NCBI RefSeq assembly: GCF_001879205.1
Contig: NZ_MLFK01000001.1
Location: forward strand, 425,286-489,285
Direction of reading: 5' to 3'
Length of the DNA stretch: 64,000 nucleotides
From: Flavobacterium johnsoniae
GTDB lineage: Bacteria > Bacteroidota > Bacteroidia > Flavobacteriales > Flavobacteriaceae
The position numbers were made by a program, and so were the translations under genes. Positions within the stretch are counted from its first letter, which is position 1. Every line of letters starts with the position of its first letter. Below are positions 24,913 to 35,313 of this stretch, one piece after another. The notes beneath the pieces are model-generated. The model searched no databases, was not told the DNA's origin, and was given only the letters and a program-made list of their open reading frames with translations.

Positions 24913-25908
24913 ATGAGCTATTTACCAGATTCAAACCGATATCAAAAAATGGAATACCGTCGCTCCGGTAACAGCGGATTACTGCTTCCTGCACTTTCTC
25001 TTGGGTTATGGCATAACTTTGGCGCTATTGACAGCATCGAAAATGCCCGAAACATACTGCATACAGCTTTCGATAATGGGATCAGCCATTTTGATCTTGC
25101 CAATAATTATGGTCCGCCGGCAGGATCTGCGGAGAGTACTTTTGGAAAATTATTTCAAGAAGATTTCAAATCGTTTCGTGATGAACTTGTCATTTCAACC
25201 AAAGCCGGATGGCCAATGTGGGATGGACCTTATGGCGACTGGGGATCAAAAAAACACTTGATTTCGAGTTTAGACCAAAGCCTTTCGCGTATGGGGTTAG
25301 ATTATGTTGACATATTCTACCATCACAGACCTGATCCCCATACACCTATGGAAGAAACCATGGCTGCACTTGATTTGATCGTGCGTCAGGGAAAAGCCCT
25401 TTATGTAGGCATTTCAAGTTATAGTCCAACTGAAACACAAAAAGCTATTAAAATTTTGAAAGAACTAGGAACGCCGTGCCTGATACATCAACCCAAATAT
25501 TCAATGCTGGAACGTACTATTGAGGATGGGCTACTGGATGTTTTAGAACTTAACGGAGTTGGAGGCATTGCTTTTTCACCTTTGGCACAAGGACTTTTAA
25601 CTAATAAATATTTAAACGGAATTCCGGAAAATTCAAGAGCAAATGCTCATCGCGGTAACGGAGCAATTGAAGAAGATGCGATTACACCTGAAAATATTGA
25701 AAAAGTCCGTAAACTAAATGAAATGGCTTTAGAACGCGGCCAAAGTCTGGCTCAAATGGCATTAGCCTGGGTTTTAAAAGACAAACGCATTAGCTCGGTA
25801 ATTATTGGCGCCAGCAAACCGGAGCAAGTAGTCGATTCTGTGGGTTGTCTTCAAAATGCTTCTTTTTCTGCCGATGAGCTTCAGAAAATCGATCAGATTC
25901 TTTCGTAA
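24913..25908 (+). CDS. Aldo/keto reductase, YghZ/AKR14-like
   Basis: 331 residues, NADPH-dependent (beta/alpha)8 barrel. Motifs: the start MEYRRSGNSGLLLPALSLGLWHNFG, GISHFDLANNYGPPAGSAE with the catalytic Asp and Tyr, STKAGWPMWDGPYGDWGSKKHL with the catalytic Lys, and a catalytic His in DIFYHHRPDP. The C-terminal cofactor motif is SSVIIGASKPEQV. The GPYGDWGSKKHL segment is characteristic of L-glyceraldehyde-3-phosphate reductase (YghZ, methylglyoxal detoxification). It lies between the GlcG-like gene and a GH30 gene. The physiological substrate may be another aldehyde or sugar. Confidence 0.88.
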   Translation: MSYLPDSNRYQKMEYRRSGNSGLLLPALSLGLWHNFGAIDSIENARNILHTAFDNGISHFDLANNYGPPAGSAESTFGKLFQEDFKSFRDELVISTKAGWPMWDGPYGDWGSKKHLISSLDQSLSRMGLDYVDIFYHHRPDPHTPMEETMAALDLIVRQGKALYVGISSYSPTETQKAIKILKELGTPCLIHQPKYSMLERTIEDGLLDVLELNGVGGIAFSPLAQGLLTNKYLNGIPENSRANAHRGNGAIEEDAITPENIEKVRKLNEMALERGQSLAQMALAWVLKDKRISSVIIGASKPEQVVDSVGCLQNASFSADELQKIDQILS

Positions 25909-25937
25909 AATGATATTAACTATTTAACCACAATCCT

Positions 25938-27401
25938 ATGAATACAAACCAAATCAAAACATGCCTGACCATCATGTTGTCCGGATTTTTGGCAGCAAAT
26001 GTAATGGCGCAGAAACAAGTTCCTAAAACTGCAGCTTACAAAAGTGTAACGGTTTTTGTAACCGCAAAAAACACCGACAATAAATTAACAAAAACCGAAA
26101 CATTATCTTTTTTTGATAAACCGCAGCCTCTGGAAAAAGAAATTTCTGTTTTTGTTGATCCTTCTAAAACCTATCAAACCATGCTGGGAATTGGCGGCGC
26201 AATTACCGATGCTTCCGCAGAAGTTTTTTACCAGCTTCCTAAAGACAAGCAACAGGAAATCCTGACCGCTTATTATGATAAGGAAAAAGGTATTGGTTAC
26301 ACATTAGCGCGTACCAATATGCAAAGCTGTGATTTCTCAAGCGATATTTACAGTTATATTACTGAAGGCGATAAAGACTTAAAAACTTTTGATGTTGCTC
26401 ATGATAGAAAATTCAGAATTCCGTTAATTAAAGAAGCTATTGCAAAAGCGGGAGGAAAACTAACTTTATATGCTTCGCCATGGAGTCCGCCGGCATGGAT
26501 GAAAACCAACAATAATGTATTACAAGGCGGTGCTTTAAAACCGGAATACCACCAAAGCTGGGCGAACTTTTTCGTAAAATTTATTAATGAATACGAAAAA
26601 GAAGGAATTCCTATTTGGGGTTATACCGTTCAGAATGAACCTATGGCGGTACAAAAATGGGAATCTTGTATTTTTACTGCCGAAGAAGAACGTGATTTTA
26701 TAAAAAACTTCCTTGGACCAACCATGCAGAAAGCCGGATTATCTAAAAAGAAATTAATCATGTGGGATCATAACCGCGATTTGATGTACCAGCGTGTAAG
26801 TACGGTTCTGGAAGATAAAGATGCGGCAAAATATGTTTGGGGAGTGGGCTATCACTGGTACGAAGACTGGCATAAAAACGGAATGAACTTTGAAGCAGAA
26901 CGCCGCGTGGCAGAAGCTTTTCCAGATAAACCGCTGATTCTGACTGAAGGCTGTGCCGCCGATTTTGACCAAAAATTATTAACGGACTGGAGTTATGGTG
27001 AAAAATACGGGATGTCGATGATTAACGATTTTAATATTGGAACCGTGGCCTGGACAGACTGGAATATTTTATTGGATGAAAAAGGCGGACCAAATCATGT
27101 GCAAAATTTCTGTATGTCTCCTATTCATGCTGATCTTAAAACCGGAAAATTAATTTATACTAACGGATATTATTATTTAGGGCACTTTTCTAAATTTATT
27201 AAACCAGGCGCTAAACGTGTGGCTTGCAACTCAAGCAGCAATAAACTTTTGTCGACTGCTTTTGTAAATCAAAACAATAATCTGGAAGTTGTGGTTATGA
27301 ATCAATCTGATAATGATGTAGAATATTTTCTTTGGATAAAAGGAAAAGCTTCGAAAATTACAAGCCTTGCGCATTCAATTGCTACTTTAGAAATACGTTA
27401 A
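25938..27401 (+). CDS. Glycoside hydrolase family 30 enzyme
   Basis: 487 residues with a signal peptide ending MAQ (residue 25). The family 30 pattern is clear: GIGGAITDASAEVF, ASPWSPPAWMKTN, the acid/base Glu234 in GYTVQNEPM, and the nucleophile Glu337 in LILTEGCA. GH30 includes glucosylceramidases, beta-1,6-glucanases and xylanases; the GIGGAITDASAE start suits the glucosidase/beta-1,6-glucanase subfamilies. It is exported to the periplasm or cell surface. The CBM6-like gene 16 bases later and the reductase 29 bases earlier on the same strand suggest an operon for a glucan-type substrate. Confidence 0.9.
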   Translation: MNTNQIKTCLTIMLSGFLAANVMAQKQVPKTAAYKSVTVFVTAKNTDNKLTKTETLSFFDKPQPLEKEISVFVDPSKTYQTMLGIGGAITDASAEVFYQLPKDKQQEILTAYYDKEKGIGYTLARTNMQSCDFSSDIYSYITEGDKDLKTFDVAHDRKFRIPLIKEAIAKAGGKLTLYASPWSPPAWMKTNNNVLQGGALKPEYHQSWANFFVKFINEYEKEGIPIWGYTVQNEPMAVQKWESCIFTAEEERDFIKNFLGPTMQKAGLSKKKLIMWDHNRDLMYQRVSTVLEDKDAAKYVWGVGYHWYEDWHKNGMNFEAERRVAEAFPDKPLILTEGCAADFDQKLLTDWSYGEKYGMSMINDFNIGTVAWTDWNILLDEKGGPNHVQNFCMSPIHADLKTGKLIYTNGYYYLGHFSKFIKPGAKRVACNSSSNKLLSTAFVNQNNNLEVVVMNQSDNDVEYFLWIKGKASKITSLAHSIATLEIR

Positions 27402-27416
27402 TTCAAAATTAATAGA

Positions 27417-28070
27417 ATGAAAAAAGTACTAACCCTTCTAAATCTTTTTGTTTTGATGAATGGTATTTTGACGTTTGCACAAACATCGGCTGCAAAGCCA
27501 AAACCATTTAAAGTGCAGCAAATTCCAGGCAGGTTAGAATGTGAATTCTATGATCTGGGAGGCGAAGGAACAGCATATCACGATACTGATGAAATAAATA
27601 ACGGAAGCGGTAAACTGAATCCGGTAAACGGAAATCCTTTAAATGAATTTAGGATAAAAGAAGGTGTAGATATATCCTATACCAAAACAGATAGTATTGA
27701 TGATACGCCTTACACCAAAGTACCCATCAAAATGAATCAGCTTTATGTAGGTTGGACACAACCATTAGAATGGATTAATTATACCATTGAGGTCAAGAAA
27801 TCCGGTATTTATAAAATTGGCGTTTTGTATACGGCAAACGGCGATGGAGCAATTTCTATTTCGCTAAACGGAAAAGATACAACCGGAAATATGAAGATAA
27901 TTTCGACACACGACGACAATGATCCTGTTGCATGGAGGCAATGGCACCATTGGAACAGTTCAGACAATATTGGAACTATTAAATTAGAAAAAGGAATACA
28001 AGTACTCACATTGCATATTGTAGAAAATGGCAATATGAATTTAGATTATCTGACCTTTACGCCCAATTAA
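27417..28070 (+). CDS. Secreted CBM6-like carbohydrate-binding protein
   Basis: 217 residues with a signal peptide (1-21, ending TFAQ). The remainder is a single beta-sandwich: IPGRLECEFYDLGGEGTAYHDTDEINNGSGK, VGWTQPLEWINYTIEVKKSGIYKIGVLYTANGDGAISISLNG, VLTLHIVENGNMNLDYLTFTP. This matches family 6 modules, where the Glu pair in the first strand binds calcium and the aromatic residues bind the glycan. A free-standing module without catalytic domain is somewhat unusual. It probably works with the adjacent GH30 enzyme. A bidirectional terminator follows. Confidence 0.8.
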   Translation: MKKVLTLLNLFVLMNGILTFAQTSAAKPKPFKVQQIPGRLECEFYDLGGEGTAYHDTDEINNGSGKLNPVNGNPLNEFRIKEGVDISYTKTDSIDDTPYTKVPIKMNQLYVGWTQPLEWINYTIEVKKSGIYKIGVLYTANGDGAISISLNGKDTTGNMKIISTHDDNDPVAWRQWHHWNSSDNIGTIKLEKGIQVLTLHIVENGNMNLDYLTFTPN

Positions 28071-28158
28071 ATGATTAGTTAACTTGATTTGTCCGTACAA
28101 TTCTAACCAGATTGTGCGGTCATTTTTTTTCAAAAAATAATTGATGCCTCTTTTAATT

Positions 28159-28192
28159 AAAAAGTGCTGAACTTTTCAATTCAGCACTTTTT
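28159..28192. terminator. Bidirectional terminator
   Basis: AAAAAGTGCTGAA pairs perfectly with TTCAGCACTTTTT across eight bases, between the convergent CBM6-like and aldo/keto reductase genes. Confidence 0.85.
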
Positions 28193-28206
28193 GTATTTTA
28201 TAAAAT

Positions 28207-29238
<1,032 letters not shown>

Positions 29239-29333
29239 TTAATAAAACCAGCTTTATATAATACATATTACAGCTATTATTACCATTTTTACTGATTTGA
29301 ATTATTACGCTAAGTTATTAAGAATCTGAATAG

Positions 29334-29341
29334 TATATTTG
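29334..29341 (+). promoter_or_regulatory. -7 promoter element for the AraC/antiporter pair
   Basis: TATATTTG, an exact -7 match, lies 23 bases before the ATG at 29365. No convincing -33 box. Confidence 0.45.
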
Positions 29342-29364
29342 TCTGAATAATTTACAAATAGATC

Positions 29365-30261
29365 ATGGAACACATTATAAAACTCGAAAAAGTAACACAG
29401 TACAATCAGTTAAAAGGTGTTGAAACACAGCATCCTTTAATAAGTGTTTTTGATAATTCTAATAGTAATGCATTACCTAATCATACCCGCATACACTTTA
29501 GTTTTTATGCTATATTTTTAAAAGCAGGAAATTGCGGCGAATTAAAATACGGCCGCAATACGTATGATTATGATGACGGAACAATGGTTTTTGTAGCGCC
29601 GGGACAAGTACTTGAAGTCAGCAATACAGACAATTATAAATCTACAGGCTTAACATTACTTTTTCATCCTGATTTGATAAAAGGAACTGCACTTGCTAAA
29701 AATATAAACCAATATTCGTTCTTTTCTTATGATTGGCACGAAGCGCTTCATTTATCTTTAAAAGAACAGCAAATTATAAAAGATTTATTTAGTAAATTAG
29801 AATATGAATTAAGTCAATCGATTGATAAGCACAGCAAAAGTATTATAAGCAATACTATAGAACTGCTTTTAAATCATTGTGTTCGTTTTTATGACAGGCA
29901 ATTTATTACGCGTGATGTTATCAATACTGATATTTTGTCAAAATTTGAGAATTTGTTAAATGACTATTTCCAGTCTGAAAATGCACAAGACACAGGTTTG
30001 CCATCTGTTGGATATTTTGCGGCCCTTTTGCATTTTTCTCCTAATTATTTTGGAGATTTAATTAAAAAAGAAACTGGTAAAACTGCGCAGGAACATATTC
30101 AGCTAAAATTAATAAATCTGGCAAAAGAACGAATTTTTGATACAGAGAAATCTATAAGCCAGATTGCTTTTGAATTAGGATTTAAATATCCGCAGCATTT
30201 TAATCGAATGTTTAAAAAGAATACCGGTTACACACCTATTGAATATAGAAACCTAAACTAA
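29365..30261 (+). CDS. AraC-family regulator
   Basis: 298 residues. The N-terminal cupin-like sensor region includes MVFVAPGQVLEVSN at about residues 73-86. The C-terminal double helix-turn-helix (roughly 195-298) reads LPSVGYFAALLHFSPNYFGDLIKKETGKTAQEHI and KSISQIAFELGFKYPQHFNRMFKKNTGYTPIEYRN. The stop codon is immediately followed by the ATG of the antiporter gene, so the two are co-transcribed, and the divergent aldo/keto reductase is a likely target. The effector is unknown. Confidence 0.88.
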   Translation: MEHIIKLEKVTQYNQLKGVETQHPLISVFDNSNSNALPNHTRIHFSFYAIFLKAGNCGELKYGRNTYDYDDGTMVFVAPGQVLEVSNTDNYKSTGLTLLFHPDLIKGTALAKNINQYSFFSYDWHEALHLSLKEQQIIKDLFSKLEYELSQSIDKHSKSIISNTIELLLNHCVRFYDRQFITRDVINTDILSKFENLLNDYFQSENAQDTGLPSVGYFAALLHFSPNYFGDLIKKETGKTAQEHIQLKLINLAKERIFDTEKSISQIAFELGFKYPQHFNRMFKKNTGYTPIEYRNLN

Positions 30262-31842
30262 ATGCTGGACAATTTTCCTTTTTATCTGGGTCTGTTAATT
30301 ATTATTTTACTGCTCATTATGCTGGCCAATAAAATTAAAGTAGCCTATCCTGTACTTCTGGTACTGGCCGGATTGGTTATTAGTTTTATTCCCGGTGTTC
30401 CTACTATAAATATTGAGCCTGAACTCATCTTTTTTATTTTCCTGCCTCCTTTGTTATATGAGGCCGCATGGACCGTTTCATGGAAAGAAATGTGGCGCTG
30501 GAGACGCATTATTACGAGCTTTGCCTTCGTTGTTGTTTTTGTCTCGGCACTTTCAGTCGCTTTAGTAGCCAATTATCTTATTCCCGGCTTTTCATTGGCA
30601 TTAGGTTTTGTTTTAGGCGGCATCGTATCGCCTCCGGATGCCGTAAGTGCCGGTGCAATTTTGAAATTTGTTAAAGTACCCAAAACCATTTCGTCAATAT
30701 TAGAAGGCGAAAGTTTACTAAATGATGCCTCTTCCCTAATTATTTTCAGATTTGCAATGATTGCTGTGGCGACAGAGCAATTTATATTTTACAAAGCAGC
30801 AATGAGTTTTAGCTGGATGATTTTTGGCGGTGTTGCAATTGGTTTATTAATAGGATGGCTGTTTATGAAAGCCCATAAATATCTGCCTACCGATGCGAAT
30901 GCCGATATCGTTTTGTCATTACTAACTCCCTACATAATTTATCTGGCGGCCGAAGAAGCTCATAGTTCCGGAGTATTGGCGGTTGTAAGCTGCGGATTGC
31001 TTTTATCCAATAACAGGCATCGTTTTCTAAGCAGTAAATCTCGTTTGCAAGGCATAAATGTCTGGGAAAGTTTTTGTTTTATATTGAACGGATTAGTCTT
31101 TATGTTAATCGGATTAGATTTACCTCAAATTACCAAAGGGCTTGAAGAAGCAAGTATAAGTCTTCCTACCGCAATTGGATATGGTGTAGTTATTACGATT
31201 GTTTTAATTATAAGCCGAATATTATCTTCTTACGGAGCTGTTATTGTAACCCTGATTGCGCGAAATTTTATTACGGTGGCAGACAGAAGACATCCGGGTT
31301 ATAAAACACCATTTATTCTGGGCTGGACCGGAATGCGTGGTGTGGTTTCACTGGCTGCTGCATTGTCTATACCTGTTTATTTGAACAATGGTAATGGCTT
31401 TCCGCAGCGTAATCTTATATTGTTTATCACTTTTATCGTTATTCTTTTGACTTTATTAATTCAGGGATTAACGCTTCCGTATTTTATCAGAAAAATTAAA
31501 CTGACTGACATATATGATCCTCTGCCCCGTGATGAAGCGAATCATCTTTTACGACAAGAACTGGCTGAATTTGCTTTACATTATTTAAAAACGAATTATG
31601 ACGATCAGGTAAAAGACAATACTTCATTACAACATCTCATTCAAAAATGGGAACAGCATAGTAAAGGAATCGATGATGAATCAATAGAACAACATCATAA
31701 GCATATTTATCTTGACTTATTAAACCAGCAGAGAAAATGGCTGATAAATAAAAACAAAGCAGATCAGACTTTAGATGAGTCTATCATACGCAGGCAAATG
31801 CATTATCTGGATATTGAAGAAGAAAAACTAAGATATCTTTAG
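30262..31842 (+). CDS. Na+/H+ antiporter, CPA1 family
   Basis: 526 residues, inner membrane, about 12 hydrophobic helices in residues 1-415. Ion-site features: LGGIVSPPDAVSAGAIL with the Asp, ILEGESLLNDASSLIIF with the conserved NDA motif, and TPFILGWTGMRGVVSLAAAL. A hydrophilic tail of about 100 residues, helical and rich in Gln, Glu and Lys, follows, as in bacterial NhaP/Nha1-type proteins. It exchanges Na+ (or K+) for protons to control pH and salt. It begins directly at the AraC stop. Regulation by the AraC protein is inference. Confidence 0.9.
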   Translation: MLDNFPFYLGLLIIILLLIMLANKIKVAYPVLLVLAGLVISFIPGVPTINIEPELIFFIFLPPLLYEAAWTVSWKEMWRWRRIITSFAFVVVFVSALSVALVANYLIPGFSLALGFVLGGIVSPPDAVSAGAILKFVKVPKTISSILEGESLLNDASSLIIFRFAMIAVATEQFIFYKAAMSFSWMIFGGVAIGLLIGWLFMKAHKYLPTDANADIVLSLLTPYIIYLAAEEAHSSGVLAVVSCGLLLSNNRHRFLSSKSRLQGINVWESFCFILNGLVFMLIGLDLPQITKGLEEASISLPTAIGYGVVITIVLIISRILSSYGAVIVTLIARNFITVADRRHPGYKTPFILGWTGMRGVVSLAAALSIPVYLNNGNGFPQRNLILFITFIVILLTLLIQGLTLPYFIRKIKLTDIYDPLPRDEANHLLRQELAEFALHYLKTNYDDQVKDNTSLQHLIQKWEQHSKGIDDESIEQHHKHIYLDLLNQQRKWLINKNKADQTLDESIIRRQMHYLDIEEEKLRYL

Positions 31843-31977
31843 AAGTATTCTGGTATAAGATGATTAATTAAGGCGGAGAAAAAACAAATTTCTTAAAAGA
31901 TTTTAATAAAAAATTAAGCTTTTTCTTTAACAAAATCAGTAACTTGTTATTGAAATAGAGGTTAAAAAAGTAAAAAT

Positions 31978-31992
31978 CTTGTTTCAAACAAG
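31978..31992. promoter_or_regulatory. Palindrome upstream of the GH130 gene
   Basis: CTTGTTTCAAACAAG is symmetric around its central base, 58 bases before the GH130 start. It could be an operator; no regulator is assigned. Confidence 0.3.
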
Positions 31993-32049
31993 CACACTTC
32001 CCATTTTATAAAGCAAATAACAGCACAATAATTTTCAAAAACAAAAACT

Positions 32050-33516
32050 ATGCGAGTATCAGTCATCCGAAAAAATATAAAATTCACCCCAGATTCCAGA
32101 AGAGTTGTTGCGCGATATTTTATGAATGGAGAGGAACGAACCCAGCAAATGGTGTTACGTATTATGATGCTGGATGAAAAGCAGGTTTTAGAAACTTTAG
32201 AACAAACACTTCGTGAGTTTGCAAGGCGTCATCGAAATATTTCGGCTGTATTTTTTAGACATTGCGAAAGAATCAGACCTATTATAGAAGCCATGCAGAT
32301 TGATTATGAAGCGATGTCACTGAACAGAAAAATGCTTATTGGTTCGTATTGCACAATGGAATATGCTATAGAATCGGCTGCGATTTTCAATCCTTCAATC
32401 GTTGAAGATTTTGACCAGTCTGGTCTGGAAGCCGGAGAAAAACGTGTTATTATTTCTTTTCGTGCAACAGGTGAAGGCCATATTTCGTCTATTGTTTTTA
32501 GGAGAGGAATTTTGGACCGAGATAATAATCTGCAAATAATGAAAATTGGTCATCATATTGATAAGGCCGAAATCGAACACAAAACCTTATTCAATAAAGA
32601 GCGTTTTCTAACCAAGCTGATCGAGATGCATACGCAGGACAAGTACATTGCCCAGATTATGCAGGATCTGCCGGAGGAATTTGAATTTGCGATTTTAAAA
32701 AACATATTAAACACAGCTTTAAGCGATCCCTCTATTCGTCAGGAAAGAAAAATGGCACTGGAGGAAATATTATGGTTAGCGAATTCTTTTTACGATTTGC
32801 AATTCAAACACGATTCAGATATTACAGAACGTGTTATATTTCCAATATCTGAGTCTGAAAGCCGTGGTATCGAGGATGCACGTTTTGTTCGCTTTGTTGA
32901 TGACGACAATTCTGTACGTGTCATGGCAACTTACACCGCATACAATGGTCATGCTATACTGCCAAAATTAATTTCTACCGAAGATTTTTATTCTTTCAGA
33001 GTAATGCCCTTACACGGCGAAGGCGCTCAAAATAAAAACCTGGCTTTATTTCCAAGAAAGATAAAGGGCAAATATGCTATGCTGGCCAGAATCGACGGGG
33101 TTAACAACTACATTATGTATTCTGACCGTGCTACGCAGTGGAATACTCCAACTCTTTTACAAGAGCCGAGATATACATGGGAATTCACACAAATAGGAAA
33201 CTGCGGTTCCCCTCTTTGGACAGAAGAAGGCTGGCTCGTAATTACACACGGTGTGGGTACGATGAGACGTTACTGCATTGGTGCCTCTTTGTTTGATCTC
33301 GATGATCCGTCTAAGGAAATCGGAAGACTTCAGGAACCTTTACTCTCTCCATTAGAAGACGAACGAGAAGGTTATGTCCCGAATGTTGTATACTCTTGCG
33401 GGGCGATTATTCACAACAACAGCCTTATTTTACCTTATGCGGTTTCTGATTATTCGTCAACTTACGGTGTTGTTGATATGGTGGAATTGCTGGATGCTTT
33501 GAAGAAAAGTAAGTAG
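32050..33516 (+). CDS. Glycoside hydrolase family 130 protein
   Basis: 488 residues, no signal peptide. GH130 enzymes are inverting phosphorylases or hydrolases acting on beta-mannosides. Family residues: ESRGIEDARFVRF with the likely catalytic Asp276, AYNGHAILPKLI, and LFPRKIKGKYAMLARIDGVNNYIMY, with a beta-propeller from about residue 260. The roughly 250-residue helical N-terminal region (EQTLREFARRHRNISAVFFRHCERI) marks the larger subgroup, which includes beta-1,2-mannosidases, rather than the short mannosylglucose phosphorylases. Phosphorolysis versus hydrolysis cannot be decided. Convergent with a LuxR-type gene. Confidence 0.85.
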   Translation: MRVSVIRKNIKFTPDSRRVVARYFMNGEERTQQMVLRIMMLDEKQVLETLEQTLREFARRHRNISAVFFRHCERIRPIIEAMQIDYEAMSLNRKMLIGSYCTMEYAIESAAIFNPSIVEDFDQSGLEAGEKRVIISFRATGEGHISSIVFRRGILDRDNNLQIMKIGHHIDKAEIEHKTLFNKERFLTKLIEMHTQDKYIAQIMQDLPEEFEFAILKNILNTALSDPSIRQERKMALEEILWLANSFYDLQFKHDSDITERVIFPISESESRGIEDARFVRFVDDDNSVRVMATYTAYNGHAILPKLISTEDFYSFRVMPLHGEGAQNKNLALFPRKIKGKYAMLARIDGVNNYIMYSDRATQWNTPTLLQEPRYTWEFTQIGNCGSPLWTEEGWLVITHGVGTMRRYCIGASLFDLDDPSKEIGRLQEPLLSPLEDEREGYVPNVVYSCGAIIHNNSLILPYAVSDYSSTYGVVDMVELLDALKKSK

Positions 33517-33526
33517 AAATCAAAGA

Positions 33527-34303
33527 TTAGTATTTAATCAATCCCAAAACAAAAGCCGTTCGTAACGCCTCAGTTGTATTGGATACTTGCATCTTCTGAA
33601 TAATATTCTGTCTGTGGCGGCGAACTGTATAAACCGAAATATGCAGCAATTTCGCAATTTGATTGCTGCTGTTTCCTTTTGCTACAAGCTTTAGAATTTC
33701 TAACTCTCTTTTAGAAAGAAGGTTTTCTCCGAGTGGTTTGTATTTTTCAGAAGTGATTGTTTCGCCTGTCTGTATATTGACAATTCTACCGTCAATTCCA
33801 GTTCTGGCATGTACATCACCTGATGGTGAATACAAGCACAACGCCAGCCAAATGCTTCCGTTCGCTGCTTTTTTTAGATACATAGTTCGATGATTTATGT
33901 AATTTGGATTTTCAGAATCTGAAGTTCGCAAACGGCTGAAAGTACTATATTTTCGATATTCCTCATCTGGTATTTTTTTAAGATACTGCAGATATTGAAG
34001 TTCTAAAGCATGACGTTCGGTTACGTCATCAGAATTTATTTTATTGAAAATACAATCTTCAAAAGCAGAATCGATAAACAGACTTTCTGAAGGAAGTCCA
34101 AAAAGGGCACCAAAATTTCCTGCATAAATATAACTGCAATCTGCCTGAAAATCAGAAAGCACTGCTACACATTGCTCTATCGCAACATAAGAGGCAACAG
34201 AGTTTTTATAATCTTCTATATCTAATTTTTCTCCATCCAGAAATGTTTGCTGTAATAAAATTGAAGTTAACTGGTCTTTGATGGAAACTTTTGATAAAGC
34301 CAT
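33527..34303 (-). CDS. LuxR-type helix-turn-helix regulator with PAS-like N-terminus
   Basis: 258 residues. The C-terminal 65 residues are a GerE/LuxR DNA-binding domain (LLSKRELEILKLVAKGNSSNQIAKLLHISVYTVRRHRQNIIQKMQV). The N-terminal 180 residues lack the phospho-acceptor receiver signature and look PAS-like in layout (AVLSDFQADCSYIYAGNFGALFGLP..., KAANGSIWLALCLYSPSG), so a ligand or redox signal is more likely than phosphorylation. It is convergent with GH130 and divergent from the DUF1349 lipoprotein gene, its most likely target. Function is inferred only from the domain type. Confidence 0.8.
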   Translation of the reverse strand: MALSKVSIKDQLTSILLQQTFLDGEKLDIEDYKNSVASYVAIEQCVAVLSDFQADCSYIYAGNFGALFGLPSESLFIDSAFEDCIFNKINSDDVTERHALELQYLQYLKKIPDEEYRKYSTFSRLRTSDSENPNYINHRTMYLKKAANGSIWLALCLYSPSGDVHARTGIDGRIVNIQTGETITSEKYKPLGENLLSKRELEILKLVAKGNSSNQIAKLLHISVYTVRRHRQNIIQKMQVSNTTEALRTAFVLGLIKY

Positions 34304-34403
34304 TTTTATAAATTGGTTAATTTTACGTATTGCCGTTTTTGGAAAGCGGGAGTAAATTTGAAAAACCTAAATTATCATTTTTATACTTCTAACAAAACAT
34401 TTT

Positions 34404-35156
34404 ATGAAAACTAAATTTATTACCTGCCTTGCTTTTTTCGGAATTATGATACTTTCAAGCTGTAACGACAACTCAAAACAAAAACAAAGCGCAGAAAAAA
34501 CCAACGCAAAATCTTCAGATTCTGCTTTTGTCCGCGGCAGTTCCTGCGATATAAAACTCGATAAAATTCAGTTTACCAAATCTATAAACGGTGCCGATAC
34601 CCTTGCCAAAGTCGACGAGAAAAAGAATATCCAATTTCATGTAGGCGAGAAAAAAGATTACTTTTCAGATCCAAACAACAAACTTTCAAACAACACCGCT
34701 CCTATTCTTTTATCCAAAATAGACAATACAAAACCTTTTACCCTAACCGCAAAAGTGAGCCCTGAGTTTACAGAAACGGGTTTATACAATGCCGGAGTTT
34801 TGTATTTGTATGTACATGATAATTTTTATCAAAAATTCTGTTTTGAACAAGACGAACGCGGCAATCACAGAATCGTAACGGTTCGTACAATAGGAACTTC
34901 AGACGATAACAATCATGATATTGTACAGGGAAAAACGGTTTACATGAAAATTTCATCCGATACACAGACAGTTGCAAGTTATTATTCACTTGATAACAAA
35001 ACCTGGCAGATGGTTCGTTTGTACAAAAACAATTATCCCGCAGAACTTTGGGGCGGTATAAGCGCACAATGTCCGGTTGATAAAGGAACAACAAGCTATT
35101 TTGAAGCCATAAGCCTTGAGCAGAAAAGTGTAAAAGATTTTCGTTTGGGAATTTAA
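34404..35156 (+). CDS. DUF1349 lipoprotein
   Basis: 250 residues. A signal peptide ends in the lipobox LSSC (Cys near residue 20), so it is a lipoprotein. A Lys/Gln/Ser-rich linker follows. The domain from about residue 50 (CDIKLDKIQFTKSINGADTLAKVD..., KPFTLTAKVSPEFTETGLYNAGVLYLYVHDNFYQKFCFEQDERGNHRIVTVRT, WQMVRLYKNNYPAELWGGISAQCP) is the concanavalin-like beta-sandwich of DUF1349, which often binds carbohydrate. Divergent from the LuxR-type regulator. Role unknown. Confidence 0.78.
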   Translation: MKTKFITCLAFFGIMILSSCNDNSKQKQSAEKTNAKSSDSAFVRGSSCDIKLDKIQFTKSINGADTLAKVDEKKNIQFHVGEKKDYFSDPNNKLSNNTAPILLSKIDNTKPFTLTAKVSPEFTETGLYNAGVLYLYVHDNFYQKFCFEQDERGNHRIVTVRTIGTSDDNNHDIVQGKTVYMKISSDTQTVASYYSLDNKTWQMVRLYKNNYPAELWGGISAQCPVDKGTTSYFEAISLEQKSVKDFRLGI

Positions 35157-35188
35157 TTTTTTCTTCGTTTGAAGAGTTGCTTAAAATG

Positions 35189-35286
35189 CACAAAGATTTT
35201 TTACAAAGATTTAAAAAAACAGAATGATTATTAGTTCTTACCGGAAATCACTCTAAATTCAGAGAATCTTTGTAAAAACCTTTGTG
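35189..35286. repeat. Inverted repeat between convergent genes
   Basis: CACAAAGATTTTTTACAAAGATT (35189-35211) and AATCTTTGTAAAAACCTTTGTG (35265-35286) are near reverse complements with about 50 bases between. It could stop transcription from both sides. The style is like the other palindromic repeats in this window. Confidence 0.55.
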
Positions 35287-35313
35287 TAGCTTTTCGGAAT
35301 AAAACAACTCATT

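Noticed and set aside
34768..35193. 141-residue minus-strand open frame
   Set aside because: It lies antisense to the DUF1349 lipoprotein gene, which has a clear lipobox and domain. No recognisable features.
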